Positions 55,535 through 64,000 are shown, counted from the first letter of the stretch. The stretch: 64,000 nt of DNA from DATDIC01 sp963764525 (GCA_963764525.1 CAVXTC010000036.1:62001-126000), one strand, 5' to 3'. Notes: generated by a model not told the origin, from the letters alone. Program-made: numbers and translations.

Positions 55535-56067
55535 GAGCGGTTCCTTGTCGAGACCTCGGTCGTGCTGCACGCGCCCCCTTGGGAAAGCGTCCGGTGAGAA
55601 AGCGTCCGGTGGGGCCGATGCGGCGGTAGTCCATTCCGCGGTTGCCCAAACACGCCGTGAGGATGAATGTTCCTTCACAGCCGGTTGACGAGAAGCGGTG
55701 GCGATTCCCGACTTTCTCCAGTTGCACCGTCAACCTTCGCCACGGTCAAATACCATGCAGCCTTATTTCAGGTTTCTCGAACTATCCATCGATTTCCGGG
55801 ATCAGGTGTGAGGCGTTGCCGCAGTAAGACCGGCCAGCCAGCAAGCGCCAGCCGAGTTAAGCTTAGGAAAAGATTTGCACGGCAACTGTCGCGCGGATGC
55901 AATATCGCGCGCGCGTGAAGTCTTTATTCAACCCGCGCCAGACAACCGCCGCCATCGATGCCATCACGACCGAGTGGCACGCGACAGTAACAAGCGGGTT
56001 AGCGGTTCCGGCGAAACCTGGTGCCCGGACCGGTGTTCTGGCATCTCGTTCTGGACGAGGTTGCACC
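55535..56067. other. Divergent intergenic gap between the glycan operon and the ligD unit
   Basis: About 530 nt. It is less GC-rich than its surroundings, especially 55680-55880, and must hold the promoters for both directions. I could not pick convincing -35/-10 pairs. A direct double of GAAAGCGTCCGGTG occurs at 55585-55612. No gene, RNA or repeat of the families above is seen. Confidence 0.5.
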
Positions 56068-56241
56068 ATGGCCGCACATCCTCCCCCGGTTCCGCCCGAG
56101 CAGCGCAGCGACAAGGGACCGCCGGCGACGGAGGCCGAGCCGATACACGAACCGACCGGCAAGCCGCCCGACCCGAAAACCGGCCGCACCGGTGCTATCA
56201 AGCAAAACACGACCAACCAGGGATATCAGCAGGACCGATGA
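56068..56241 (+). CDS. Small conserved alphaproteobacterial protein next to ligD
   Basis: 57 residues, very polar, Pro/Lys/Thr-rich: MAAHPPPVPPEQRSDKGP, then a linker and the invariant-looking end AIKQNTTNQGYQQDR. I recall this (N)TTNQG(Y/H)QQDR ending from small uncharacterised proteins of rhizobia and relatives. It is likely disordered and hydrophilic. An ACGAGG site precedes the ATG, and it is 13 nt upstream of ligD, so both may be expressed together, for example under stress. Function unknown. Confidence 0.7.
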   Translation: MAAHPPPVPPEQRSDKGPPATEAEPIHEPTGKPPDPKTGRTGAIKQNTTNQGYQQDR

Positions 56242-56254
56242 ATCGCAGGAATCG

Positions 56255-58921
56255 ATGACCGCCGCCGCCCGCGACACCTCGATCCGCACCTATCGGGCGA
56301 AGCGCGACTTTGCCGTCACCGCGGAGCCGCCGCCGTCGCCCACGACCGGCAGCGACGGGGTGGCGAGTTTTGTTGTGCAAAAACACGCCGCGCACCGGGC
56401 CGGATTGCATTGGGATTTCCGGCTGGAACACGGCGGGGTGCTGTGGAGCTGGGCGGTTCGCAAAGGCCCCTCACTCGACCCGGCGCACAAGCGGATCGCC
56501 GCGCATGTGGAGGACCATCCGCTCGACTACGCCGGGTTCCAGGGCACCATTCCGGACGGCCAGTACGGCGCCGGAGCCGTGGAGACCTGGGACCGCGGCA
56601 CCTGGGAGCCGGTGAACGACCCGGAAGCCGGCATGGCCAAAGGCGAACTCACGTTTGTGCTGCGCGGCACCCGACTGAACGGCCGGTTCCATCTGGTGCG
56701 GATGAAGCCGAAACCGCGCCAGCGCGGCGACAATTGGCTGCTGATCAAGGGCCACGACGAATTCGAGCGCCCCGGCATCGACGCCCCGGTGCTGGAACAG
56801 GAAGTCCCCTTCCCCCCTCCCCGCTCATCTTCTCCCCGCCCTGGCGGGAAAGGGAAGCGTGAGCGGCGCCCCACAAAAGACGGTGAGGGCCCCCCCATCA
56901 AAGGTGCGGTCCGCGGCAAGCTGCCGCACACCCAGTCACCGCAGCTCTGCGCCATCGCCGAAGTTCCCCCGGCCGGTGCGAACTGGTTGTCGGAGATCAA
57001 GTTCGATGGCTACCGCCTGCTGATCTTCCTTGATCACGGCAAGCCGAGGCTGCTGACCCGCACCGGGCTCGACTGGACGGACCGGCTGCCCGCCGTGGCG
57101 CGCGAAGCGGCGACGCTGGAGGTCGACACCGCACTGCTCGACGGCGAGCTGGTCGCGTTGCGTGAGGACGGGCTGTCAAGCTTCTCCGACCTGCAAGCTG
57201 CCCTTTCGGCCGGGCAGGATGGGCGGCTGCACGTCTATGCCTTCGATCTGCTGCACCTGAACGGCTGGGACCTGCGACCGTGCCGGCTGGTGGATCGCAA
57301 GACCACGCTGGCGGGGTTGACCAAATGGACCGGGATGTTCCGTTACAGCGACCACCAGCTCGGTGACTCGGACGCGATGCGGCGGGAAGCATGCCGGCTG
57401 GGTTTGGAGGGCATCGTCTGCAAGCAGGCCGACGCATCCTATCGTCCCGGGCGCGGCCATGGCTGGCTGAAGGTGAAGTGCCAGGGACGCGAGGAATTCA
57501 TCGTGCTCGGTTGGACTCCGCCGCGAGGCAGCCGTACCGGGATCGGCGCCCTGCATCTCGGTTATCGCGATCCGGAGGGGCGGTTGCATTACGCCGGCGG
57601 TGTCGGCACCGGGTTTTCCGATGCCGAGCTGGCTCGGCTGCGCAAGCGCCTCGATACCTTGGCCGCGGACCGGCCGGCTGGCCTGCTCGCTCCCGGCGAT
57701 CCGCTGGATCGCTCGCTGCGCTGGGTGAAGCCGGAACTGGTGGCCGAGGTGCAGTTCGTCGGCTGGTCGGGCGCCGGACGACTGCGTCACGCTGTCTATC
57801 TCGGCCTCCGCGAGGACAAGCCGGCGAAAGATGTCGTGCGCTCTCCCCCTCCCTTTGTGGAAGGGGATCGGGGAGAGGGGACCGACCGGCCAGAGAGCAC
57901 CGCGCAACCCACCGCACCGGCCCGGCCGCCACGCCAGCCCACCGCCGCAACCCGGATCGTCACCGCCCAGGCGCCGAAGAAAGCCGCCGCCTCGATCGGC
58001 GGCGTCACCATCACGCATCCCGACCGCGAGCTGTGGCCCGGCATCACCAAGCGCGATCTTGCCGATTACTGGCAGGCGGTCGCTGACGCTGCGCTGCCCG
58101 GCCTGGCGCACCGCCCGCTGGCGATCGTGCGCTGCCCGGAGGGAATCGGCGGCGAGCATTTCTTCCAGAAGCGCGGCCGTGGCCATCTGCCACCGCAAAT
58201 CCGGGAGGCCGAGGCGGCCGGCTCGCCCTATCTGGCCATCGACGGGCTGGACGGCCTGCTGGCACTGACCCAGATCGCGGCGATCGAACTGCATCCCTGG
58301 GGCGCCACCGAAGCCGATCCGCTGCACCCCGACCGCCTCGTCTTCGACCTCGATCCCGGCGACGGCGTGAGCTTCCCCGAGGTGGTGAAGGCGGCCCACG
58401 AGGTGCGCGACCGGCTGGCGGCGCTGGGGCTGGTGTCGTTCTGCCGCACCACCGGCGGCAAGGGGCTGCACGTGGTGGTGCCGGTAACGCCCCAGGTGGG
58501 TTGGGATGAGGCCAAGGCGTTCTGCCATGCCCTGGCCGAGACGATCAGCCAGGAGCAGCCGGAACGATATCTGCCGACATTGAAGAAAGTGGACCGCAGG
58601 GGCCGTATCCTGGTCGATTGGCTGCGCAACGGGCTGGGCGCGACAGCGGTGGCGTCGTTCTGTCCGCGCGCGCGGGCGGGGGCGACGGTGGCCACCCCAC
58701 TGGCCTGGGACGAAGTGACCCCCAAGCTCGATCCCGCCGCATTCACGGTGCGCGGCGTGCCGGCGCGCCTGGCGCGGCTGCGGAAGGACCCGTGGGAGGG
58801 GTTTGCGACGACCGCGCAGAGCCTGCCGGACATTCCGCGCGAACGGGTGCCGGTGCCCAACGGTGAGGGTTCGCGCCGGCCGGTGATCGTCTTCGCGCCC
58901 CGACCGAAGCGACGACAGTGA
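56255..58921 (+). CDS. ligD: ATP-dependent DNA ligase D (PE-ligase-polymerase), with repeat-derived linkers
   Basis: 888 residues for non-homologous end joining. Phosphoesterase domain first: FVVQKHAAHRAGLHWDFRLE with the catalytic His pair. Then the ligase: EIKFDGYRLLIFLDHGKPRL (nucleotidyl Lys about 249), ALLDGELVALREDG, EGIVCKQADASYRPGRGHGW and LKVKCQ. The primase-polymerase follows: ITHPDRELWPGITKRDLADY, FDLDPGDGVSFPEVVKAAHE (metal Asp pair), TTGGKGLHVVVPVTP and RGRILVDWLRNGLGATAVAS. Two low-complexity inserts at about residues 183-215 and 529-543 fall in the two interdomain linkers and are encoded by GC-rich repeats. No ku gene is in the window. Confidence 0.95.
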   Translation: MTAAARDTSIRTYRAKRDFAVTAEPPPSPTTGSDGVASFVVQKHAAHRAGLHWDFRLEHGGVLWSWAVRKGPSLDPAHKRIAAHVEDHPLDYAGFQGTIPDGQYGAGAVETWDRGTWEPVNDPEAGMAKGELTFVLRGTRLNGRFHLVRMKPKPRQRGDNWLLIKGHDEFERPGIDAPVLEQEVPFPPPRSSSPRPGGKGKRERRPTKDGEGPPIKGAVRGKLPHTQSPQLCAIAEVPPAGANWLSEIKFDGYRLLIFLDHGKPRLLTRTGLDWTDRLPAVAREAATLEVDTALLDGELVALREDGLSSFSDLQAALSAGQDGRLHVYAFDLLHLNGWDLRPCRLVDRKTTLAGLTKWTGMFRYSDHQLGDSDAMRREACRLGLEGIVCKQADASYRPGRGHGWLKVKCQGREEFIVLGWTPPRGSRTGIGALHLGYRDPEGRLHYAGGVGTGFSDAELARLRKRLDTLAADRPAGLLAPGDPLDRSLRWVKPELVAEVQFVGWSGAGRLRHAVYLGLREDKPAKDVVRSPPPFVEGDRGEGTDRPESTAQPTAPARPPRQPTAATRIVTAQAPKKAAASIGGVTITHPDRELWPGITKRDLADYWQAVADAALPGLAHRPLAIVRCPEGIGGEHFFQKRGRGHLPPQIREAEAAGSPYLAIDGLDGLLALTQIAAIELHPWGATEADPLHPDRLVFDLDPGDGVSFPEVVKAAHEVRDRLAALGLVSFCRTTGGKGLHVVVPVTPQVGWDEAKAFCHALAETISQEQPERYLPTLKKVDRRGRILVDWLRNGLGATAVASFCPRARAGATVATPLAWDEVTPKLDPAAFTVRGVPARLARLRKDPWEGFATTAQSLPDIPRERVPVPNGEGSRRPVIVFAPRPKRRQ
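56803..56900. repeat. Repeat-derived sequence in the first linker of ligD
   Basis: CCCCTTCCCCCCTCCCCGCT, a small hairpin CCCGCC-CT-GGCGGG (56835-56848), and further downstream GACGGTGAGGGCCCCCC. It is translated as a Pro/Arg/Gly/Lys stretch between phosphoesterase and ligase. The element is the Pro-rich type seen elsewhere in the window, though its arms are less regular than those at 5315. Confidence 0.6.
57841..57880. repeat. Repeat-derived sequence in the second linker of ligD
   Basis: CTCTCCCCCTCCCTTTGTGG pairs with AAGGGGATCGGGGAGAGGGG as a hairpin of about 17 pairs. The frame is kept and gives SPPPFVEGDRGEGTD between the ligase and polymerase domains. The core CTCCCTTTGTGGAAGGGG parallels the CTCCCCTTGTGGGAGGGG core at 5315 and 14916. 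Confidence 0.75.
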
Positions 58922-59117
58922 AGCGAGGCTCCGAGAAAGACGCGTTCTGGAACGATTCCGCGGGGCTTCCGCCGGCGGTACGTCTCGTCTGATATAAGCG
59001 TCAATGTCCGCTTGAGGGATCGCCTGATGGGCTAACCTATGGCCGGGCTGGTGAAGGTTTTCGGATGCCGGCCGTCGCAGGTCGCGCGCGAGGCGTGGGG
59101 CCGGCGTACGGAAACCG

Positions 59118-59134
59118 CCCAAGCACGAACCCGC
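59118..59134 (+). repeat. Left inverted end of the IS91-type element
   Basis: CCCAAGCACGAACCCGC, identical to the reverse complement of 61593-61609. It is 244 nt beyond the transposase stop, which corresponds to the replication-end side of such elements. Confidence 0.7.
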
Positions 59135-59377
59135 GGGTGTGGGGGTTGGTCTATGGGGCTTTCAGATTTTGCTTTGCGGTGATGACGGTGAAGCCGGCGC
59201 GATGCTGAGGCTGCCGGGCAGTTGATGAGTGCGATTTTTCGCCGGGCACGTGAAAGATCTGGAGCTGGCTGCTGCTGACATCGAGCAGGTTTGCCGTGAT
59301 CTTGGCGTCGGGCATGCCTGGGAGCATTCGCCGCAACTTGGGTATTTCGGCGTGAGGTGCACGCAAGCCGCGCCGGG

Positions 59378-60571
59378 TCACGGCCGGACACTCCCGGTTG
59401 GTGCGGGGGCGTGAGGTGGCGCGCGAGGTTGCCGCCAGCGCTCGAAGGTCTCGATGATGGTCATACGCCCGCCGCAGCAGGGACACGGCGGAAGCCGATC
59501 GAGTGGTTCTGGCAATTCGACAAGCTCGGGCGGCGGTGTGACGCCAAGCATCTCGCGGGCACGCGCAATACTTGCTTTGCGTGCTGAACTGGCGAGCAAG
59601 CCGTAATGGCGGATGCGGTGAAAGCCGCGTGGCAGGACATGGAGCAGGAAGCGGCGGATGAACTGGTACGGCGCGAGCGTCATGACGCGCTGCCGCTCGG
59701 GACCGTCACGACGGTAGTCCTTGTAGCGGAAGGTGACGCCGGTCGCGTCGAACGCGATCAGACGCCGGTTCGAGATGACGACCCGGTGGGTATAGCGCGC
59801 GAGATAGGCGAGCACGGCCTTGGGGCCGGCGAACGGCGGCTTGGCATAGACCACGAACCGCTTCTTCCTGACTGCGGCGAGGTGACGCAGGAAAAGGCGG
59901 TGGTCGGCGAGACCGGCCTGGGTGCCGAAGAAGGCGAGTTGCCCGGCCGCGTGGAGCTCGATCAGCCGGGTGAGGAACAGGCGGCGGAACAGCATGCCCA
60001 GCACCCGCACCGGCAGGAGAAAGGCCGGACGGGAAGATACCCAGCGCCGCCCGTCGAGCGAGATGCCGCCGCCCGGCACGATCATGTGGATGTGCGGATG
60101 GTGTGTCATGGCTGATCCCCATGTGTGGAGGACAGCGGTGATGCCGATGCGGACGCCGAGATGCTTCGGGTCGGCCGCGATCGTCATCATCGTCTCCGAC
60201 GCCGCGCGGAACAGCAGACCGTAGACGATCGCCTTGTTCTGCAGGGCTATGTCCGCAACCTCGGTGGGAAGCGTGAAGACGACATGGAAGTAGCCGACCG
60301 GCAGTAGGTCGGCTTCGCGCTCGGAGAGCCAGGTGCGCGCGGCGGCGCCCTGGCATTTGGGGCAATGCCGGTTGCGGCAGCTGTTGTAGGCGATGCGCCA
60401 GTGCCCGCAGTCCTCGCAGGCATCGACGTGGCCGCCGAGTGCCGCCGTGCGGCAGTTTTCGATCGCCGACATGACCTTGAGCTGAATAAGGCTCAGGTGA
60501 CCGGCCTGGGCGGCACGATAGCCGGGGCCTTCAGCTCGGAAGATATCGGCGACCTCGATCGCGGTGCGCAA
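59378..60571 (-). CDS. IS91-family transposase (HUH/Y2 rolling-circle type)
   Basis: 397 residues. An N-terminal zinc-binding region HVDACEDCGHWRIAYNSCRN with RHCPKCQGAAARTWLSEREA precedes the catalytic part: YFHVVFTLPTEVADIALQNK, the HUH motif in TWGSAMTHHPHIHMIVPGGG, and YLARYTHRVVISNRRLIAFD with the nucleophilic tyrosines. Rolling-circle transposases of this family cut one strand and mobilise neighbouring DNA in one direction. The C-terminus carries CPCCGGRMTIIETFERW. It appears full length and undamaged, so the element may be active. It is downstream of and coupled to the recombinase gene. Confidence 0.95.
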   Translation of the reverse strand: MRTAIEVADIFRAEGPGYRAAQAGHLSLIQLKVMSAIENCRTAALGGHVDACEDCGHWRIAYNSCRNRHCPKCQGAAARTWLSEREADLLPVGYFHVVFTLPTEVADIALQNKAIVYGLLFRAASETMMTIAADPKHLGVRIGITAVLHTWGSAMTHHPHIHMIVPGGGISLDGRRWVSSRPAFLLPVRVLGMLFRRLFLTRLIELHAAGQLAFFGTQAGLADHRLFLRHLAAVRKKRFVVYAKPPFAGPKAVLAYLARYTHRVVISNRRLIAFDATGVTFRYKDYRRDGPERQRVMTLAPYQFIRRFLLHVLPRGFHRIRHYGLLASSARKASIARAREMLGVTPPPELVELPEPLDRLPPCPCCGGRMTIIETFERWRQPRAPPHAPAPTGSVRP

Positions 60572-60577
60572 GCCGCT

Positions 60578-61483
60578 TCAGCCGCCGGGATCCTGGCCTT
60601 CCATCAGCAACGCCAAACGCTCGAGCGGACTGGTCACCGAGCGGATCGTCTTGGTCGCCACACGCGCATAGAGCGCGGTCGTATCAAGCTTGCTGTGCCC
60701 CAGCAGGACCTGGATCACACGGATATCGACATCCTGTTCCAGCAGATGGGTGGCGAAGCTGTGGCGCAGCGTGTGGGGCGACACCCGCTTCCTGATCCCA
60801 GCGGCTTCCGCTGCCTCATGAACCGCGCGGTTGATCTGCCGGGTTGAGATCGGATCGGTGGCACTGCGCCCGGGGAACAGCCAGCCGTGCGGCAACATAA
60901 TGCTGCGCCGCTTGCCTTCCTTCCACCACAGTCGCAACAGCGCGAGCAACTGGGGCGACAGCATGGCGTTGCGGTCTTTGCGTCCCTTGCCCTGTTCAAC
61001 CCGGATCAGCATGCGCGTGCTGTCGATATCATCGACCTTGAGGCTGGCCACTTCAGACACGCGCAGGCCCGCGCCATAGGCGGTGCCGAGTATGGCTCTG
61101 TATTTGGGGCCTGGCGCCGCCTCGAGCAGCCGGCCGGCTTCCTCGACACTCAGCACTGGTGGCAACTTGCGCGGATAGCGTGCCAGGACCAGGCGTCGCG
61201 ACAGGTCCGGCCGGTCGAGTGTGACGGTGAAGAAGAAGCGCAGAGCCGAAACGGAGCAGTTGATCGTCGGTGGTTGTACCCCGCTCTCTCGCTGGTGAAC
61301 CTGAAACCGGCGAATATCCTCGGCCGTCGCCGTATCCGGCGGCTGACCGAGGAAGGCTGCGAAGCTGCGCACAACGCGAACATAATCGTGCTGCGTATCG
61401 GATCGCAGGCCGCGCATCGCCATGTCTTCGAGCATGCGCTGCCGCAGCGGACTGACCGGGCGTTCTACAGATGAAACGGGCAT
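60578..61483 (-). CDS. Tyrosine recombinase/integrase of the IS91-type element
   Basis: 301 residues, XerC/D-like. The N-terminal SAM-like domain reads SPLRQRMLEDMAMRGLRSDT, QHDYVRVVRSFAAFLGQPPD. The catalytic half holds Arg in GTAYGAGLRVSEVASLKVDD, then Lys near QGKGRKDRNAMLSPQLLALL, the HxxR box SPHTLRHSFATHLLEQDVDI, H/W in VLLGHSKLDTTALYARV, and the nucleophile Tyr in the same segment. Recombinases of this type commonly precede IS91-like transposases and may help resolve circular forms. Intact frame, normal codon use for the region. Confidence 0.95.
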   Translation of the reverse strand: MPVSSVERPVSPLRQRMLEDMAMRGLRSDTQHDYVRVVRSFAAFLGQPPDTATAEDIRRFQVHQRESGVQPPTINCSVSALRFFFTVTLDRPDLSRRLVLARYPRKLPPVLSVEEAGRLLEAAPGPKYRAILGTAYGAGLRVSEVASLKVDDIDSTRMLIRVEQGKGRKDRNAMLSPQLLALLRLWWKEGKRRSIMLPHGWLFPGRSATDPISTRQINRAVHEAAEAAGIRKRVSPHTLRHSFATHLLEQDVDIRVIQVLLGHSKLDTTALYARVATKTIRSVTSPLERLALLMEGQDPGG

Positions 61484-61592
61484 CGGGCGTTCCTCTCATG
61501 ATGAAGGGAACTCCATGCTGGAGAGGCAATTACGCCCCGCTCAAGGCTTCATCGAAAACGCACTACCTCACCCACAGCACCAATCCCGCGAA

Positions 61593-61609
61593 GCGGGTTC
61601 GTGCTTGGG
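61593..61609 (-). repeat. Right inverted end of the IS91-type element
   Basis: GCGGGTTCGTGCTTGGG, the inverted copy of the left end. It is 110 nt upstream of the recombinase start, leaving room for its promoter. Confidence 0.7.
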
Positions 61610-61761
61610 TCGAGAACGGTCATCGGATAGGGCTGTTGGTATGATACGGGTGTCGATCGGAGTTGGCCAGTCCGGCCCCCTCCCGAAACTGGAGGGCATT
61701 CGGGCTTGCTTTCGCTCCGCCCGCGTGCTGCAAGCCGCTGATTCCTGCCCACTTGGCCCGC

Positions 61762-63337
61762 ATGCCCGACGATCCGTCCCCCGAGATCGAAGCCGAGCGC
61801 ATCCTGATCCTGGATTTCGGCAGCCAGGTCACCCAGCTCATTGCCCGGCGCGTACGAGAGGCCGGCGTCTATTGCGAGATTTGGCCGTTCAGCGCCGATC
61901 CCGACCGCATCCGCGCGTGGGGCCCACGGGCGGTGATCCTGTCGGGCGGCCCCGCCTCCGTGCATGAGCCTGGCGCGCCGCTCGCGCCTGAGGCGGTCTT
62001 TGAACTCGGCGTGCCGATCCTGGGGATCTGCTATGGCGAGCAGCTTCTGTGTGCGCAGCTCGGCGGCGAGGTTGCCCCGTCGGAGCACCGCGAGTTCGGC
62101 CGCGCCCTGATCGACGTGACCGCCGATTGTGCGCTGTTCGATGGCGTGTGGCCGGTCGGCGCGCGTGAGCAGGTGTGGATGAGCCATGGCGACCGCATCA
62201 CCCGCCTGCCGCCCGGGTTCCGCGCGGTGGCGGCGACCGAGGCCGCGCCGTTCGCGGTGATTGCCGATGATTCCAGGCGGTTCTACGGCCTGCAGTTCCA
62301 TCCGGAAGTCGCCCACACGCCTCATGGCGCGCAGCTTCTGCGCAATTTCACGCGGCGCGTCGCCGGCCTGTCCGGGGCATGGACGATGGCGGGGTTTCGC
62401 GATGCGGAGATTGCCCGGCTGCGCGAGCAGATCGGCACCGGGCGGGTGATCTGCGGGCTCTCCGGCGGCGTCGATTCATCGGTCGCGGCGGTGCTGATCC
62501 ATGAGGCCATCGGCGACCGGCTGACCTGCATTTTCGTCGATCACGGGCTGCTGCGGAGCGGCGAAGTGGCGGAGGTGGTGACGACGTTCCGTGGCCGGTT
62601 CAACATCCAGCTGGTCCATCGCGATGCGTCCGATCTGTTCCTGGCGGCGCTGGACGGGGTCACCGACCCCGAGACCAAGCGCAAGACCATCGGACGGCTT
62701 TTCATTGAGGTGTTCGAGCAGGAGGCGGCCAAACTCGGCGGCGCCGATTTCCTGGCGCAGGGCACGCTGTATCCGGACGTGATCGAGTTCGGTCAGCGTG
62801 ACCGGCGGCCCCAGCGTGACGATCAAGTCGCACCACAATGTTGGCGGGCTGCCGGAGCGGATGCGACTGAAGCTGGTCGAGCCGCTGCGCGAACTGTTCA
62901 AGGACGAAGTGCGGGTGCTCGGTCGCGCGCTCGGGCTGCCGGAGGCGATTGTTGGGCGTCATCCGTTCCCCGGCCCCGGGCTTGCCATCCGCATCCCCGG
63001 CGCGATCACGCGCGACAAGCTCGATCTGCTGCGGCGGGCGGACGCGATCTACCTGCAGGAGATCCGCGCCGCCGGGCTGTATGACGCGATCTGGCAGGCG
63101 TTCGCCGTGCTGCTGCCGGTGCGCAGCGTGGGCGTGATGGGCGATGGGCGCACCTACGACCAGGTCTGTGCGCTGCGCGCGGTGACCAGCACCGACGGGA
63201 TGACGGCGGATGTGTATCCGTTCGACATCGGGTTCCTGACCCGGGTCTCCAATCGAATTGTCAACGAGGTGCGCGGGATCAACCGCGTTACTTACGACAT
63301 CACCAGCAAGCCGCCCGGCACCATCGAGTGGGAATGA
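61762..63337 (+). CDS. guaA: GMP synthase (glutamine-hydrolysing), one frameshift as read
   Basis: Converts XMP to GMP. About 524 residues after correction. The class I amidotransferase half shows ILILDFGSQVTQLIARRVRE, nucleophile Cys in VPILGICYGEQLLCAQLGGE and YGLQFHPEVAHTPHG. The synthase half has the P-loop VICGLSGGVDSSVAAVLIHE, FVDHGLLRSGEVAEVV and ADFLAQGTLYPDVIE. Near 62791 an extra T shifts the frame; removing it gives SVSVTGGPSVTIKSHHNVGG, then RHPFPGPGLAIRIPGAITRD and the C-terminal VYPFDIGFLTRVSNRIVNEV. The start 61762 gives the usual short N-terminus. No purine riboswitch is recognisable in the 150 nt upstream. Confidence 0.94.
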
Positions 63338-63534
63338 TTTTTGCCCGTCCTGGGCTATCCCACAGCGTCCCGGAAACCTCCATAATTTACTGATAGATAA
63401 AATAAAAATGGCCGGAGACGTTCGGAGACTATCGGCCCGCAGAGATCGCGGCTGACGTACTCCCTGACGGTGCGCTTCCCCATTGCGAAAACCGATGCCG
63501 TCCGATACCGTCAGGGTGCGGGCGCCATCTGAAA
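63338..63534. other. Intergenic gap between guaA and a convergent ABC binding-protein gene
   Basis: About 200 nt. A short AT-rich run, TTTACTGATAGATAAAATAA (from 63385), stands out in this GC-rich genome. CCTGACGGTGCGC and GATACCGTCAGGGTGCG later in the gap form a small inverted pair (CCTGACGG/CCGTCAGG) that could be a terminator stem. No gene. Confidence 0.4.
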
Positions 63535-64000
63535 TCAAGCCAGAAAGTCGCGGATCTGGACTTCCGCCCAGGCGAGCGTTTGGTTGATCGACTGGCCCGA
63601 CTTGAGCCGGGCCAGCATCCCTGTGTGGATGGCGTTCTGATAAATCTGCACCGCCACCGCGGGGTTGGCTTCCATCCCCGTCACGCTTGATCTGGCATTG
63701 TGCCATGATCGAATCGGATAGTTGTAAACGGTGCCGGACGGTGGCCCGACATTCTCCCATATCTTGAAATCGAGCAGACCGGCGAATGGTGGAATGTCAT
63801 AACCGGCCACGGCATTATCGCGCTCTTCCACCTGCTCGCGCTGCATCAGATACTCGATCAGCTTCTTTCCTGCGGACTGGTTCTTGCTGAACGACCACAC
63901 GGCCCAGAACCAATTGCTAGTCGTGACAAAGCGACCCTTCGGCCCCGTCGGTGCGGGAAAGGTCCAGCAATCGGCGGCTACTTCTGGTGCATCGCGTTTC
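63535..64000 (-). CDS. ABC transporter extracellular solute-binding protein (family 1), N-terminus beyond the window
   Basis: The last 154 residues of a minus-strand gene whose start lies past the right edge. It reads CWTFPAPTGPKGRFVTTSNW, AVWSFSKNQSAGKKLIEYLM, QREQVEERDNAVAGYDIPPF, VGPPSGTVYNYPIRSWHNAR and ends SGQSINQTLAWAEVQIRDFL. The phrase SKNQSAGKKLIEYLM-x(30)-P fits the C-terminal lobe of family 1 (maltose/polyamine/sn-glycerol-phosphate type) binding proteins, where a helix of this kind is followed by a final amphipathic helix with W-E--I--FL. Ligand and partner genes are outside the window. Confidence 0.8.
   Translation of the reverse strand, partial: KRDAPEVAADCWTFPAPTGPKGRFVTTSNWFWAVWSFSKNQSAGKKLIEYLMQREQVEERDNAVAGYDIPPFAGLLDFKIWENVGPPSGTVYNYPIRSWHNARSSVTGMEANPAVAVQIYQNAIHTGMLARLKSGQSINQTLAWAEVQIRDFLA

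Larger units (their letters stand above)
59118..61609. mobile_element. IS91-family element with tyrosine recombinase and inverted ends
   Basis: About 2.49 kb. It contains, on the minus strand, a tyrosine recombinase and an IS91-type HUH transposase with 6 nt between them. The outermost 17 nt, CCCAAGCACGAACCCGC at 59118-59134, recur inverted at 61593-61609, and further inward both ends share GGGxxTTGGT-like blocks, so I take these as the boundaries. No target duplication is evident (left flank GAAACCG, right flank TCGAGAAC), as expected for rolling-circle transposons. The ends could instead be internal hairpins of a slightly larger element. It lies between ligD and guaA and does not interrupt either. 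Confidence 0.75.

Noticed and set aside
59151..59486. Open frame at the left end of the IS91-type element
   Set aside because: No family sequence; it overlaps the transposase 3' end and the likely non-coding terminal region of the element.
61610..61761. Purine riboswitch upstream of guaA
   Set aside because: No three-stem arrangement or conserved purine-aptamer core could be found in the 150 nt before the start codon.

Overview
The window is GC-rich DNA (64 kb) from an alphaproteobacterium. The runs lgt-midA-pgeF-lipoprotein-prs and tilS-ftsH-folP-glmM-thiD, plus the protein sequences and codon use, look most like the Acetobacteraceae/Rhodospirillales. That placement is inference. I see no rRNA, tRNA or CRISPR array.

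Layout. 0-3 kb: end of a DUF899 protein and a dimethylglycine/sarcosine dehydrogenase-like flavoprotein. 3-4 kb: gene relics. 4-9.6 kb: housekeeping run lgt, midA-like, pgeF, a lipoprotein, prs, then two small heat-shock genes under an HrcA-type (CIRCE) operator and an RpoH-like promoter. 9.65-10.6 kb: eroded DNA with an RND pump remnant. 10.6-16 kb: LLM flavin monooxygenase, GST, histidine phosphatase, benzoate-CoA-ligase-like enzyme and alpha/beta hydrolase. 15.8-22.3 kb: tilS, ftsH, folP, glmM, thiD. 22.7-30.5 kb (minus strand): acs, EVE protein, two Uma2 nucleases and a 1,346-residue double-core hybrid histidine kinase. 30.5-31.5 kb: relics of a PIN toxin and a PEP-CTERM tail. 31.5-35 kb: peptide-type ABC importer without ATPases. 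35-38 kb: MaoC, a GlcD-type oxidase and vapBC. 38.2-45.6 kb: GST, HAD hydrolase, then an amino-acid catabolism and uptake operon (FAD oxidoreductase, class V aminotransferase, complete polar amino-acid ABC importer). 46.6-55.5 kb (minus): a tightly coupled eight-gene glycan cluster with three nucleotide-sugar epimerases, a B12-type radical SAM protein and four glycosyltransferases. 56-59 kb: a small conserved protein and ligD. 59.1-61.6 kb: an IS91-type element. 61.8-63.3 kb: guaA. The right edge cuts an ABC solute-binding protein.

Two genome-scale signals stand out. First, about 25 genes or gene segments are split by single-base insertions, including genes that are normally essential (ftsH, guaA, tilS, folP). 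Removing one base restores the family sequence each time. This most likely reflects sequencing or assembly error, and such genes are annotated here as single CDSs with the break noted. Second, several kinds of GC-rich palindromic repeat lie between genes and also inside genes: in the midA-like gene, at both linkers of LigD, and at the start of a glycosyltransferase, where they are read in frame.

Functionally, the most coherent accessory units are the glycan/radical-SAM operon and the amino-acid oxidation and uptake operon. The rest is housekeeping or scattered oxidative and stress metabolism.
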